DNA of 64,000 bases from Saprospiraceae bacterium (GTDB taxonomy: Bacteria > Bacteroidota > Bacteroidia > Chitinophagales > Saprospiraceae): contig JANQSS010000051.1 in assembly GCA_028279185.1 (NCBI GenBank), positions 31,155 through 95,154 of the forward strand. Reading direction: 5' to 3'. The notes under the pieces were generated by a model. That model saw nothing but the letters and a program-made list of their open reading frames with translations, was not told the origin of the DNA and did not search any database. Below, piece by piece: positions 7,617 through 15,708 of the stretch. The position numbers and the translations under genes were made by a program. Position 1 is the stretch's first letter. The number at the start of each line of letters is the position of its first letter.

Positions 7617-9488
7617 ATGTCTCAACAATTGGACATAAGCCAGTGGTTGCCAATAACCAGAAAGGAAGTTTTAAATAGAGGTTGGGATCAATTGGACGTC
7701 ATTATCATCTCTGGTGACGCTTATGTTGATCACCCGGCCTTTGGTTCTGCAGTTATTGGCCGAATTCTCGAGGATGAAGGACTACGAGTTGCGATTGTAC
7801 CTCAACCGAATTGGCAGGATGACTTACGGGATTTTAAAAAACTTGGCGAGCCACGGTTATTTTTTGGCGTGACTTCTGGTTGCATGGATTCAATGGTCAA
7901 TCACTACACGGCTAACAAAAGAAAACGGTCAACTGACGCCTATACACCTGGTGGTGATGCAGGTTTCCGACCAGACTATGCGTGTAAAGTCTACACCCAA
8001 CTATTAAAATCAATTTACCCGCATATACCTGTTTTAATCGGGGGTATAGAAGCCTCATTACGACGAGTAACGCACTATGATTATTGGGAGGACCGGCTTT
8101 TTCCAAATATGTTAACAATGAGTGGTGCTGATCTTTTAGTTTATGGAATGGGTGAGTTACCGTTACGCGAAATTGTCAAAAGATTAAAGGATGGCCAGAC
8201 GTTTGACCAAATGAAAAATATTCCGCAAACGGCCTACTTGCATCCTAGAAAAGAAGAGGTCCCGCAATCAACGTTATGGAAGACCCTGGCTCTATCCTCG
8301 CACGAACGATGTTTGAGAAATAAAATAGCATTTGCTGCCAACTTCAAACATATTGAGCAAGAATCAAATAAAACACAAGCTGATCGACTCACGCAGGGAG
8401 TAGGGGATCACACGCTCGTCATCAATCCCCCTTACCCTCCCATGACAGAATCCGAAATTGATCGATCGTTTGATTTACCATATACACGATTACCACATCC
8501 AAAGTATCATAAACGTGGATCTATTCCTGCTTACGAAATGATTCGATTTTCAATAAACATGCACCGCGGGTGTTTTGGCGGTTGTAGTTTTTGCACGATT
8601 TCGGCACACCAAGGAAAATTCATAGCGAGTCGATCAGAAGAATCTATACTGAATGAAGTCGAAAAGGTTTGCGACATGCCGGACTTCAAGGGGTACATAA
8701 GTGATCTAGGAGGACCATCAGGAAATATGTATAAGATGAAAGGGAAGGTTCAATCAATTTGCGATAGATGTGTAAGTCCCTCCTGTATCCATCCGGTAAT
8801 ATGTAGTAATCTTGATACCAATCATGACCAGATGACCGATTTATATAAAAAGGTAGATGCAAATCCTCGAGTCAAAAAGGCCTTTGTTAGTAGCGGAATT
8901 CGATACGATTTATTGGCAGATTCCTATAATAAAAATGGCGATGAAAGTCTCGATCGATACATGGAGCAGCTCGTAACTCGACACATTAGTGGACGATTAA
9001 AAGTAGCGCCAGAACATACGTCTGATGACACACTTCGAGTAATGCGCAAACCGTCTTTCAAACATTTTCATCGCTTCAAAAAAAAATATGAAGATATCAA
9101 TAAGAAGAATGGATTGAATCAACCGTTAATCCCTTATTTTATTAGTAGTCATCCCGGTTGCAAAGAAATAGATATGGCCAATTTGGCTGCTGAAACCAAA
9201 GAGATGGGGTTTAAATTAGAACAGGTTCAGGGATTTACACCTACACCTATGACGGTTGCCACGATTATCTATTACTCGGGCGTTCACCCGTATACATTAA
9301 AACCGGTTTATACAGCGAAGACGCAAAAAGAAAAGAAGAATCAACATCTCTTCTTTTTCTGGCATAAGCGAGAAAACCGACGACGTATAAAGGACAAATT
9401 GACAAATTGGGGAAGACCCGATTTGGCCGAGCGTTTGATCGAGAAAAAGAAAGTTACCGCACAAAGGCAGAAGAAATCCAGAAGATGA
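7617..9488 (+). CDS. YgiQ-family radical SAM protein
   Basis: A 623-residue member of the YgiQ family, a radical SAM enzyme group of unknown reaction. The 4Fe-4S cysteines are in MHRGCFGGCSFCTIS (CxxxCxxC), about residues 319-326. A later cysteine set (CDRCVSPSCIHPVICSN), typical of the family, may bind a second cluster or a metal. The N-terminal half carries the usual LIGGIEASLRR..HYDYWEDR segment, and the C-terminus is lysine/arginine-rich. The length is close to that of E. coli YgiQ relatives. The start is fixed by the promoter element four bases upstream. Confidence 0.93.
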   Translation: MSQQLDISQWLPITRKEVLNRGWDQLDVIIISGDAYVDHPAFGSAVIGRILEDEGLRVAIVPQPNWQDDLRDFKKLGEPRLFFGVTSGCMDSMVNHYTANKRKRSTDAYTPGGDAGFRPDYACKVYTQLLKSIYPHIPVLIGGIEASLRRVTHYDYWEDRLFPNMLTMSGADLLVYGMGELPLREIVKRLKDGQTFDQMKNIPQTAYLHPRKEEVPQSTLWKTLALSSHERCLRNKIAFAANFKHIEQESNKTQADRLTQGVGDHTLVINPPYPPMTESEIDRSFDLPYTRLPHPKYHKRGSIPAYEMIRFSINMHRGCFGGCSFCTISAHQGKFIASRSEESILNEVEKVCDMPDFKGYISDLGGPSGNMYKMKGKVQSICDRCVSPSCIHPVICSNLDTNHDQMTDLYKKVDANPRVKKAFVSSGIRYDLLADSYNKNGDESLDRYMEQLVTRHISGRLKVAPEHTSDDTLRVMRKPSFKHFHRFKKKYEDINKKNGLNQPLIPYFISSHPGCKEIDMANLAAETKEMGFKLEQVQGFTPTPMTVATIIYYSGVHPYTLKPVYTAKTQKEKKNQHLFFFWHKRENRRRIKDKLTNWGRPDLAERLIEKKKVTAQRQKKSRR

Positions 9489-9619
9489 TGGTAAGCCGAT
9501 AGACGTATGTCGGCTCGGCCGGAACAACTGTCGAAAAAAATGTCAATGAGAGCACATGTATCGCAACTATTTGAGGACTAAAGAAATTAATACTTACACG
9601 GTTTAATTGAAAAAATTGT

Positions 9620-10090
9620 ATGAAAAACATATTGTTTAAAGGGATGCAGCGAAGCCTGGCGAAAAACCCCGGCCAATGGCTCGTTGGTTTACTTATGCTC
9701 ATTGCATTTTTCTTTGTGCTCTTCTACATGGTCAAAGGCATCTATTCTATTTTGTCTATGGTAGCGCCTGTTTTACTGCTCATCACAGCGATTATCAATT
9801 ATCGAGTTATAACGGGCTACCTTGGTATGTTGTGGTCCGTATTTAAGAATAATTGGATCGTCGGATTGCTCGGTGCGATCCTTACTGTCGTGGGCTTCCC
9901 ATTTGTAAGTGGTTTCTTGTTTTTTAAAGCAATTGTAGGTCGAAAAATCAATTCTATTCAAGCCGAATTACAACAAAAGCAGCAAGGAGAATATGTCGAC
10001 TATGAAGATTTGACTGAAGAGCCGCCGGAACAGTTAATCTTAAAAGAACCTGAAAAACGGGCCGATAGTAAATATGACGATGTTTTTTAA
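9620..10090 (+). CDS. Small membrane protein with charged C-terminal tail
   Basis: A 156-residue protein that I do not recognise. About three hydrophobic helices lie in the first 115 residues (around 19-42, 47-68 and 78-100). A hydrophilic tail follows, rich in Gln, Glu and Asp (ELQQKQQGEYVDYEDLTEE... ending KYDDVF), probably cytoplasmic. It lies 131 bases after the radical SAM gene and 18 bases before the DUF1801 gene, so it may share a transcript with the latter. No catalytic motif is visible. Confidence 0.75.
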   Translation: MKNILFKGMQRSLAKNPGQWLVGLLMLIAFFFVLFYMVKGIYSILSMVAPVLLLITAIINYRVITGYLGMLWSVFKNNWIVGLLGAILTVVGFPFVSGFLFFKAIVGRKINSIQAELQQKQQGEYVDYEDLTEEPPEQLILKEPEKRADSKYDDVF

Positions 10091-10108
10091 TCAAAAGGGA
10101 AAAGTATA

Positions 10109-10564
10109 ATGAAATCAAATGCTTCATCAATTAAAGAATATTTGGAAGAGTTGCCGGAAGAACGGGCTGCAGTTATTCGCAAGCTCCGATCCACGATAAA
10201 AAGAAATTTACCAAAAGGATTTAAAGAAAGTTTTTCGGGAATGATTCATTATACGGTGCCCTTATCGATCTACCCAGATGGGTACCATTGTCAACCAAAC
10301 ACACCATTACCATTTATTAGTCTAGCTTCACAAAAGAACTTTGTGGCAGTTTATCACATGGGCGTCTACGCTGTCCCAAAACTACTCGATTGGTTTGTCG
10401 GCGAATATCCCAAACATGCGAAGCGAAAATTGGACATGGGAAAAAGTTGTATCCGATTAAAAAAAATGGATGATATTCCTTATGAACTTATCGGTGAACT
10501 GGCTACTAAAATCTCCGTCACTGATTGGATTGCATTCTATGAAAAGAATGTGCAACGAAAATAG
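10109..10564 (+). CDS. DUF1801-family protein
   Basis: A 151-residue soluble protein of the DUF1801/YdhG-like group. It has the typical N-terminal helix with YLEELPEERAAVIRKLR, the GFKESFSGMIHYTVP strand-loop, and the C-terminal KLDMGKSCIRLKKMDDIPYELIGELA. Members are small alpha/beta proteins; some are linked to iron handling, but the function is not established. It begins 18 bases after the small membrane-protein gene and is probably co-transcribed with it. Confidence 0.85.
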   Translation: MKSNASSIKEYLEELPEERAAVIRKLRSTIKRNLPKGFKESFSGMIHYTVPLSIYPDGYHCQPNTPLPFISLASQKNFVAVYHMGVYAVPKLLDWFVGEYPKHAKRKLDMGKSCIRLKKMDDIPYELIGELATKISVTDWIAFYEKNVQRK

Positions 10565-10607
10565 TTTCTCCATGAATGGATACCATCGTCATTAATATTT
10601 AGGAAGT

Positions 10608-11603
10608 ATGAAAAAATATTTACTCGCACTGATTCTTATCGACTTTTGTGTGCTACTTGCTGTTGCCCAACAAACAGGTAGCTTCACGATGAATGTGACA
10701 TTTTCCCAGGCAGACTATCAGTTTAATCGCGACTTGCATTATTTTGTTCCCGATGACTATGACGAATCACATGCTTACCCAATCGTTGTTGGTTTCAGAG
10801 GTGGACCACATTCTAGTGCCGCCCAATTTAGGGATCAACTCACCTTTTTGTCAACCACGGTTGGGGCCATAATATTATGTCCCGAAAACTCGCATCATTT
10901 TAATAACCAAGAGGGACTTGTTAAACAATTGTTTCTGTATTCGCTGGACACGACAACTTCCTTGTACAATATTGATCTTGACAAGATTTATCTTACCGGT
11001 TTATCGTACGGTGGACGACACGCCACGATTGTGGCCATGGATACGGACGCCGGGCCTATTCCGGCTATTCGAGGCTTCATCCCATTTGCAGCCGGATCGA
11101 ATAGTCATTTGCAACCAAATTATGATGCGGTTGGCGAATTTGCTCCTGCTTGCATATGCATCGGACTTAATGATAATGCAAATTTTCTCAATGTTTCCAG
11201 AACGTTGCACATGGACATCTTGTTGAATGGCGGTAATGCCTTTTTAAACGAAATTCCCAATGTAGGGCATACAGTTGCCTTCGCGTCCTATCCAGATGAA
11301 ATGATGGAGTGCTTCAATTATATAGAAGCCCAATATTCTGGATTATTTGACCATGCCGATTTTTCACAATTTGGATTAACAGTGACGCCAAATCCGGTAA
11401 ATGATCATTTGCTTTTAAATGGAAATGTTGAGAAACTCAATATTCAACAGTTAAGTGTATATTCTCTATACGGCCAGAAACTGTTGTCGATAGCCAACGA
11501 TTTTGCCTTTATTGATGTATCTAGTTTGCAGAATGGAACCTATGTATTGGTGGCCGAGATCAACAATGAACTGTATCAATCGAGGTTTGTAGTAAATAAA
11601 TGA
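10608..11603 (+). CDS. Secreted alpha/beta-hydrolase (esterase) with T9SS type A sorting domain
   Basis: A 331-residue exported enzyme. A signal peptide of about 20 residues ends near LLAVAQQTG. The hydrolase domain covers about residues 35-245. It has an oxyanion-type FRGGPHSS segment, the nucleophile elbow GLSYGG and a candidate catalytic histidine in NVGHTVAF, resembling feruloyl-esterase/LpqC-like proteins. The last 75 residues form a T9SS type A sorting domain (VTPNPVNDHLLL ... SLQNGTYVL ... SRFVVNK). This predicts passage across the outer membrane and surface attachment or release. The substrate is unknown; polysaccharide esters are a reasonable guess. The stop lies 68 bases from that of the convergent serine hydrolase gene. 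Confidence 0.85.
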   Translation: MKKYLLALILIDFCVLLAVAQQTGSFTMNVTFSQADYQFNRDLHYFVPDDYDESHAYPIVVGFRGGPHSSAAQFRDQLTFLSTTVGAIILCPENSHHFNNQEGLVKQLFLYSLDTTTSLYNIDLDKIYLTGLSYGGRHATIVAMDTDAGPIPAIRGFIPFAAGSNSHLQPNYDAVGEFAPACICIGLNDNANFLNVSRTLHMDILLNGGNAFLNEIPNVGHTVAFASYPDEMMECFNYIEAQYSGLFDHADFSQFGLTVTPNPVNDHLLLNGNVEKLNIQQLSVYSLYGQKLLSIANDFAFIDVSSLQNGTYVLVAEINNELYQSRFVVNK

Positions 11604-11671
11604 GTCGGGTTTTCACCTAATCTAATTTTTATTCAACTTGGTTCGATATCGGCATTACACCTAACGTTTAT

Positions 11672-13111
11672 TTACCCTTTCATTTTCAACTTTATACGTT
11701 TTATAATTTGTGCTATGCGGTCATTATTGTCAAATTGATTATTTATATTTAATTCAACGGCTTTTTTATAGTTTGCCAGCGCCAGAGCAAAGTCTCCTTT
11801 GTAAAAATATCCTTCCCCCAAGCTGTCGTATAAATTCCAGGAATTAGGATGACTTTTAACATTTAAATGAAATATTTTAATGGCCTTTTCGTATTCATTA
11901 TTGTGCAGAAGTTCGTATCCTATGTTATTCAGGAGACCTTCAACATCAATATCTTTGTCTGCTGATTTTAAAAAAGTAAAATTGTCTATAAATTCATCGA
12001 TATTTCCCGCCTCAAGATGATATCCTAATTTTATCAATTCATCTGGAGACTCAGGATTGTAGAGTTTTGTGATACGATCGATTATAGGATTGTGATTTCC
12101 TTTTCGGCGTCCATAATCCGCATTCGTTTTTATAGCCAATACGGTATTCATCATGGGAATTACGGTGATGTTTTGTCCCCATGCACCTAAAGCGGAATAG
12201 GCACCTTTGAGATTTGGATTATCTTTTTTGTCCCAGAGCCACCACATATAACCATAGCCATAGTGTCCACCTCGTTTTTTCATGAAAGGAGCAATTTTAT
12301 CCACCTCCTCAGCACTCGTTTTGGGCGTAGTCATCTCAGCGACCCATTCTTCGTCTATAATCTGTTCATTATTCCATTTACCTTTATTTAGCATTAAGAG
12401 CCCAAGTCGTGCCATATCTCTTGTAGAAAACCACATATGATAGGCTAAATTATCTGAGACCGTATAGTCTCCAGATTTTTCTTGAAGGCTTCTGTCCCAA
12501 TCCTGCATACCTAGCGGAATAGCAAATTGTGCGGTTATTTCATCGTAAATATTTCTTTTTGTTTCCATTTCAAAGAGGCGACCTGCCAAATTAAAATCGT
12601 AGTTACTATACAACCAAAAAGAACCGGGTGCAACACTTCCCCGTTCGGGAGCTAAGTGCAAAAAATCACCCCTGTTTGAAGCTGGAAGAAATATTCCAGA
12701 ACGACTTGATATAATGTCGCGTATAGTAGCATTTGACTCTATATCTAATAATTGCTCGGGTTTGACAAGTTGCAAGTCTGCCATGGTCTTGTCAAGATCA
12801 ATTGTCCCATCCATAACGTATTTGCCGTAAAGCATGGCCAGGACACTTTTTCGACAAGATGCGATGTAACTGTTCTCCTTTATGTTGCCGTAGTTAAAAA
12901 TCACTTTGCCATCATGGATGATCATGATGCCAGTAATCATTGTACTATCAATGACATATTGCTGCAACTCCATAAGGCCAGCCTCATTCCATCCAACGAA
13001 TGTTGGGTGATCGACTTGCTGCCAATCTTTCGATGGAAATGTTTGGGCGACGAGAAAAGAAGAGATTAATAAAGTATTTATTAAGGGAATGATTGATTTG
13101 TAATTCTTCAT
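11672..13111 (-). CDS. Beta-lactamase-type serine hydrolase with C-terminal TPR repeats
   Basis: A 479-residue exported protein of the class C beta-lactamase/PBP-like superfamily. A signal peptide comes first (LINTLLISSFLVAQ). The catalytic SxxK is in SCRKSVLAML near residue 87, and the YxN element is YSNYDF near residue 168. About residues 375-479 form tetratricopeptide repeats (EKAIKIFHLNVKSHPNSWNLYDSLGEGYFYKG...), a common ending in Bacteroidota members. It probably acts in the periplasm as an esterase or peptidase; the substrate is unknown. A TACATTTG promoter element and a hairpin lie upstream. Confidence 0.87.
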   Translation of the reverse strand: MKNYKSIIPLINTLLISSFLVAQTFPSKDWQQVDHPTFVGWNEAGLMELQQYVIDSTMITGIMIIHDGKVIFNYGNIKENSYIASCRKSVLAMLYGKYVMDGTIDLDKTMADLQLVKPEQLLDIESNATIRDIISSRSGIFLPASNRGDFLHLAPERGSVAPGSFWLYSNYDFNLAGRLFEMETKRNIYDEITAQFAIPLGMQDWDRSLQEKSGDYTVSDNLAYHMWFSTRDMARLGLLMLNKGKWNNEQIIDEEWVAEMTTPKTSAEEVDKIAPFMKKRGGHYGYGYMWWLWDKKDNPNLKGAYSALGAWGQNITVIPMMNTVLAIKTNADYGRRKGNHNPIIDRITKLYNPESPDELIKLGYHLEAGNIDEFIDNFTFLKSADKDIDVEGLLNNIGYELLHNNEYEKAIKIFHLNVKSHPNSWNLYDSLGEGYFYKGDFALALANYKKAVELNINNQFDNNDRIAQIIKRIKLKMKG

Positions 13112-13154
13112 GAAAGCAAAAATTTAAATAATATGTTGAAATCAAACATGTAGA

Positions 13155-13189
13155 TCAAGGGCGGTTCTTCCCTTGAGGATACAAATGTA
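13155..13189 (-). promoter_or_regulatory. -7 element and leader hairpin of the serine hydrolase gene
   Basis: On the - strand TACATTTG (13189-13182) is followed six bases later by a perfect 7-bp inverted repeat (CCCTTGA complement at 13155-13161 and 13170-13176). The hairpin would sit at the 5' end of the transcript, about 45 bases before the start codon, where it could protect the mRNA or regulate it. Confidence 0.45.
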
Positions 13190-13265
13190 ATTTTTTAAAC
13201 GCTGGGTATGTCAGGCAGTAGATTAGTAAATCTCGGAAATTGAATGTACTACACAGGTAGTGCTC

Positions 13266-14792
13266 CTAAAAAGGAATTTCCTCATCCTCATTATTCATCC
13301 TTGACTCGCGTGTAATGAAAATAGAGTCATCGGTGAAGTTGTAGTCACCTTTCAGCTGACTATGGAAGTCATTGTCTTCTTTATTTTCGAATAGTGCAAA
13401 ATTGGGCTCCCAATGCAATTCAACGGTTCCTAATGCACCATTTCTGTGCTTTGATATTATTATTTCTGCGACGCTGTCATCTCCCATTGCGTCTTCATCC
13501 AATTGGTAGTATCCAGGTCGATAGATGAAAGTGACGATATCCGCATCCTGTTCAATAGCCCCGGATTCGCGAAGGTCGGACAGCATGGGCCGTTTATTGC
13601 CACCCCTTGTTTCGACGGCGCGACTCAATTGGGAGAGCGCAATGACCGGAACATCCAATTCTTTTGCTAGACCTTTGAGGGCTCTGGAGATACCGCTAAT
13701 TTCTTGTTCACGATTTCCTTTGTTTTTACTATCCGGCCCACCACTCATTAACTGGAGGTAATCAATGACGATTAATTGGATGTCCTGTTGCATTTTTAAT
13801 CGTCGGCATTTTGCGCGCAATTCAAATACGTTGATCGCAGGTGTATCATCGATAAAGATGGGTGCTTCGCCAATCCGATCGATGGCATCATGTAATGTTT
13901 TCCATTGATCATCAGCGATCACACCATTGCGTAATTTATCACCTGGGATTCGCGCTTCCATAGAAATCAATCGCTGTGTCAATTGCACACTTGACATCTC
14001 CAGCGAAAATATTGCAACTGGAATATTAAATTCGACGGCTGCATTTCGAGCAAAGCAAAGGGTTAAGGCAGTCTTACCCATCGATGGCCGGGCGGCCACA
14101 ATAACCAGGTCTGATTTTTGCCACCCTGATGTGATACCGTCCAACTTGTGATATCCCGTCGGCACCCCCGTGATTCCATCTTCCTTTTTTGATAACTCCT
14201 CAATGAGCATCCGTGCTTTGAGCGAAAGGGATCGCACGGATTCGAAACCCCGATTCATATTTTGTTGCGTAATATCGAAAAGGTTACGCTCAGCTTCATC
14301 CAGCATGTCAAAAACATCCTTGCTATCCTCAAAGGCATCCTTCACGGTATTTGTTCCGATGCGAATTAATTCGCGTTGAATATATTTTTCGGCTATAAAA
14401 CGCGCGTGATATTCCAAGTTGGCAGCTGATCCAACTTTATTGGTCATTTCAGCGAGATAAGCAGCACCGCCCACTTTTTCGAGCTCGCCTCTTTTCTTCA
14501 GCGCTTCTTTAACGGTCAGTAGATCGATTGGAATGGATCGCTCAAAAAGCTCATACATGGTTTCGAAAATGATCTTATGCGCTGGCAGGTAAAAACTGTC
14601 AGGATGCAAAATTCCGATCACTATGGACATAGCATCGCGGTCGATCATCACAGCTCCTATAACGGCCTCCTCCAATGTCACCGCCTGGGGCATAACGCGG
14701 CCCGTTCCGAGCGCTGAATAGTCGGAATCTGGACGTAACGGCTTGATTTTGTTGCCGCTAAGGACTTTTGCAGGTTGGTTAGGCTCTGACAT
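13266..14792 (-). CDS. dnaB: Replicative DNA helicase DnaB
   Basis: A 508-residue hexameric helicase that unwinds DNA ahead of the replisome. The N-terminal domain, which binds primase, begins near residue 35 (PQAVTLEEAVIGAVMID). The RecA-like C-terminal domain has Walker A ARPSMGKTA, Walker B LIVIDYLQLM, and the family segments SQLSRAVE and SDLRESGAIEQDAD with the arginine-rich region after them. No intein interrupts it. The gene lies next to the candidate replication origin and is read away from it. Its promoter is visible at 14851-14879. Confidence 0.97.
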   Translation of the reverse strand: MSEPNQPAKVLSGNKIKPLRPDSDYSALGTGRVMPQAVTLEEAVIGAVMIDRDAMSIVIGILHPDSFYLPAHKIIFETMYELFERSIPIDLLTVKEALKKRGELEKVGGAAYLAEMTNKVGSAANLEYHARFIAEKYIQRELIRIGTNTVKDAFEDSKDVFDMLDEAERNLFDITQQNMNRGFESVRSLSLKARMLIEELSKKEDGITGVPTGYHKLDGITSGWQKSDLVIVAARPSMGKTALTLCFARNAAVEFNIPVAIFSLEMSSVQLTQRLISMEARIPGDKLRNGVIADDQWKTLHDAIDRIGEAPIFIDDTPAINVFELRAKCRRLKMQQDIQLIVIDYLQLMSGGPDSKNKGNREQEISGISRALKGLAKELDVPVIALSQLSRAVETRGGNKRPMLSDLRESGAIEQDADIVTFIYRPGYYQLDEDAMGDDSVAEIIISKHRNGALGTVELHWEPNFALFENKEDNDFHSQLKGDYNFTDDSIFITRESRMNNEDEEIPF

Positions 14793-14850
14793 TTAACAAT
14801 TTGGATCTACATTTGCAAGACGAACATTGCTCTCCTTGTAAAAGGCCCAA

Positions 14851-14879
14851 CAAATGTACGTTACAGGCTGAATTTTCAA
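14851..14879 (-). promoter_or_regulatory. Promoter of dnaB
   Basis: On the - strand, TTG (14879-14877) and TACATTTG (14858-14851) are 18 bases apart, close to the Bacteroidota -33/-7 spacing. The predicted transcript starts near 14847 and has a leader of about 55 bases. The four DnaA-like boxes lie directly upstream (14901-14952). Confidence 0.55.
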
Positions 14880-15130
14880 AGTTATGAAGAAAAACACTTA
14901 TGTGAATAAAATGTGGAAAACTAGAATTTTGTTGTGGAAAGATCGTGAATAAATTGCCTAATAGATGGGCCAAATCGCATCGTATAAAACAATTTACATA
15001 TATATGATTTTTTAATATTAAATGATTTTGACGATTGATCATTCATACATGTACTGGGCATCGATAAGTAGTCTTCACATTACGATAAAATTATATATGT
15101 ATATGATGTATATGAACTACTATTGGCCCA
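14880..15130. other. Candidate replication origin: DnaA-box cluster plus AT-rich region
   Basis: Four DnaA-like boxes lie in the same orientation. TGTGAATAA (14901) and TGTGGAAAA (14912) match the reverse of TTWTNCACA. TGTGGAAAG (14933) and CGTGAATAA (14944) each have one mismatch. Their spacings of 11, 21 and 11 bases equal one, two and one helical turns, so all four face the same side of the DNA. An AT-rich stretch follows (about 14985-15120, with TATATATG-type runs), suitable as an unwinding element. dnaB is adjacent. The 473 bases between dnaB and the next gene hold no convincing coding region. A dnaB-promoter control site bound by DnaA is the main alternative. Confidence 0.45.
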
Positions 15131-15265
15131 TTACTTGTCGTTGAAAAGTGTTGAATTGCTGAATGCAATTTTGTTTAAAACTAGTCATATATTTATTTCG
15201 CTAATGTGAAAATGAAATTTTTCCTGAACTCCGTATACTATCTTTACAACTTAAGAGTGATGTGA

Positions 15266-15703
15266 ATGGCAACCAATGATGGAAGGATTGACAGTCTATT
15301 AAATGACATTGAAAAGGGAAGCTATCCGGTCGGAAAACTGACGAAAGAAATTGAGCAGGAGCAGCTTGGTATTTTACAGTACGTCTTGGATGAAGAAAAC
15401 AATTTCTTAACGGACGCAGAGCAGAATCAGCTTGTTTTTATTCTTACCATACTTTGGAATTTGCGACGCACAAAATCCATCGTTTCGGTGGACGAATTAT
15501 TGGACTTGGAAGATCGGATTTGGGAGGCAAGTGATAAAGGAAACTTCCCGTACGACATCGATATACAAGAGGTTGATAAGGTTCCGGATGACATTTTTGC
15601 TATACTCTTAGATGCCGTTGAATATGATCATCTCACACCAATCGGTTCAAATTGGTTGATGGTAAAAGGACTTGTTCTTGCGTCAGTTTTGAAAAGTAGT
15701 TGA
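15266..15703 (+). CDS. Acidic protein of unknown function
   Basis: A 145-residue, acidic, mostly helical soluble protein that I do not recognise. It has no signal peptide, membrane segment or known motif. Notable segments are GRIDSLLNDIEKGSYPVGKLTKEIEQEQL and a Glu/Asp-rich middle (VDELLDLEDRIWEASDKGNF). It lies between the candidate origin and metG and ends six bases before the convergent metG stop. Placement next to the origin is suggestive, but no replication role can be inferred from the sequence. Confidence 0.65.
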   Translation: MATNDGRIDSLLNDIEKGSYPVGKLTKEIEQEQLGILQYVLDEENNFLTDAEQNQLVFILTILWNLRRTKSIVSVDELLDLEDRIWEASDKGNFPYDIDIQEVDKVPDDIFAILLDAVEYDHLTPIGSNWLMVKGLVLASVLKSS

Positions 15704-15708
15704 AAATT

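Noticed and set aside
9492..9515. Short inverted repeat AGCCGA...TCGGCT after the radical SAM gene
   Set aside because: Only six pairs with a ten-base loop and no T-run follows on the + strand, so a terminator call is not justified.
14779..15042. 87-codon - strand frame upstream of dnaB
   Set aside because: It covers the dnaB promoter and the DnaA-box cluster, has no signal or domain, and is better explained as non-coding.
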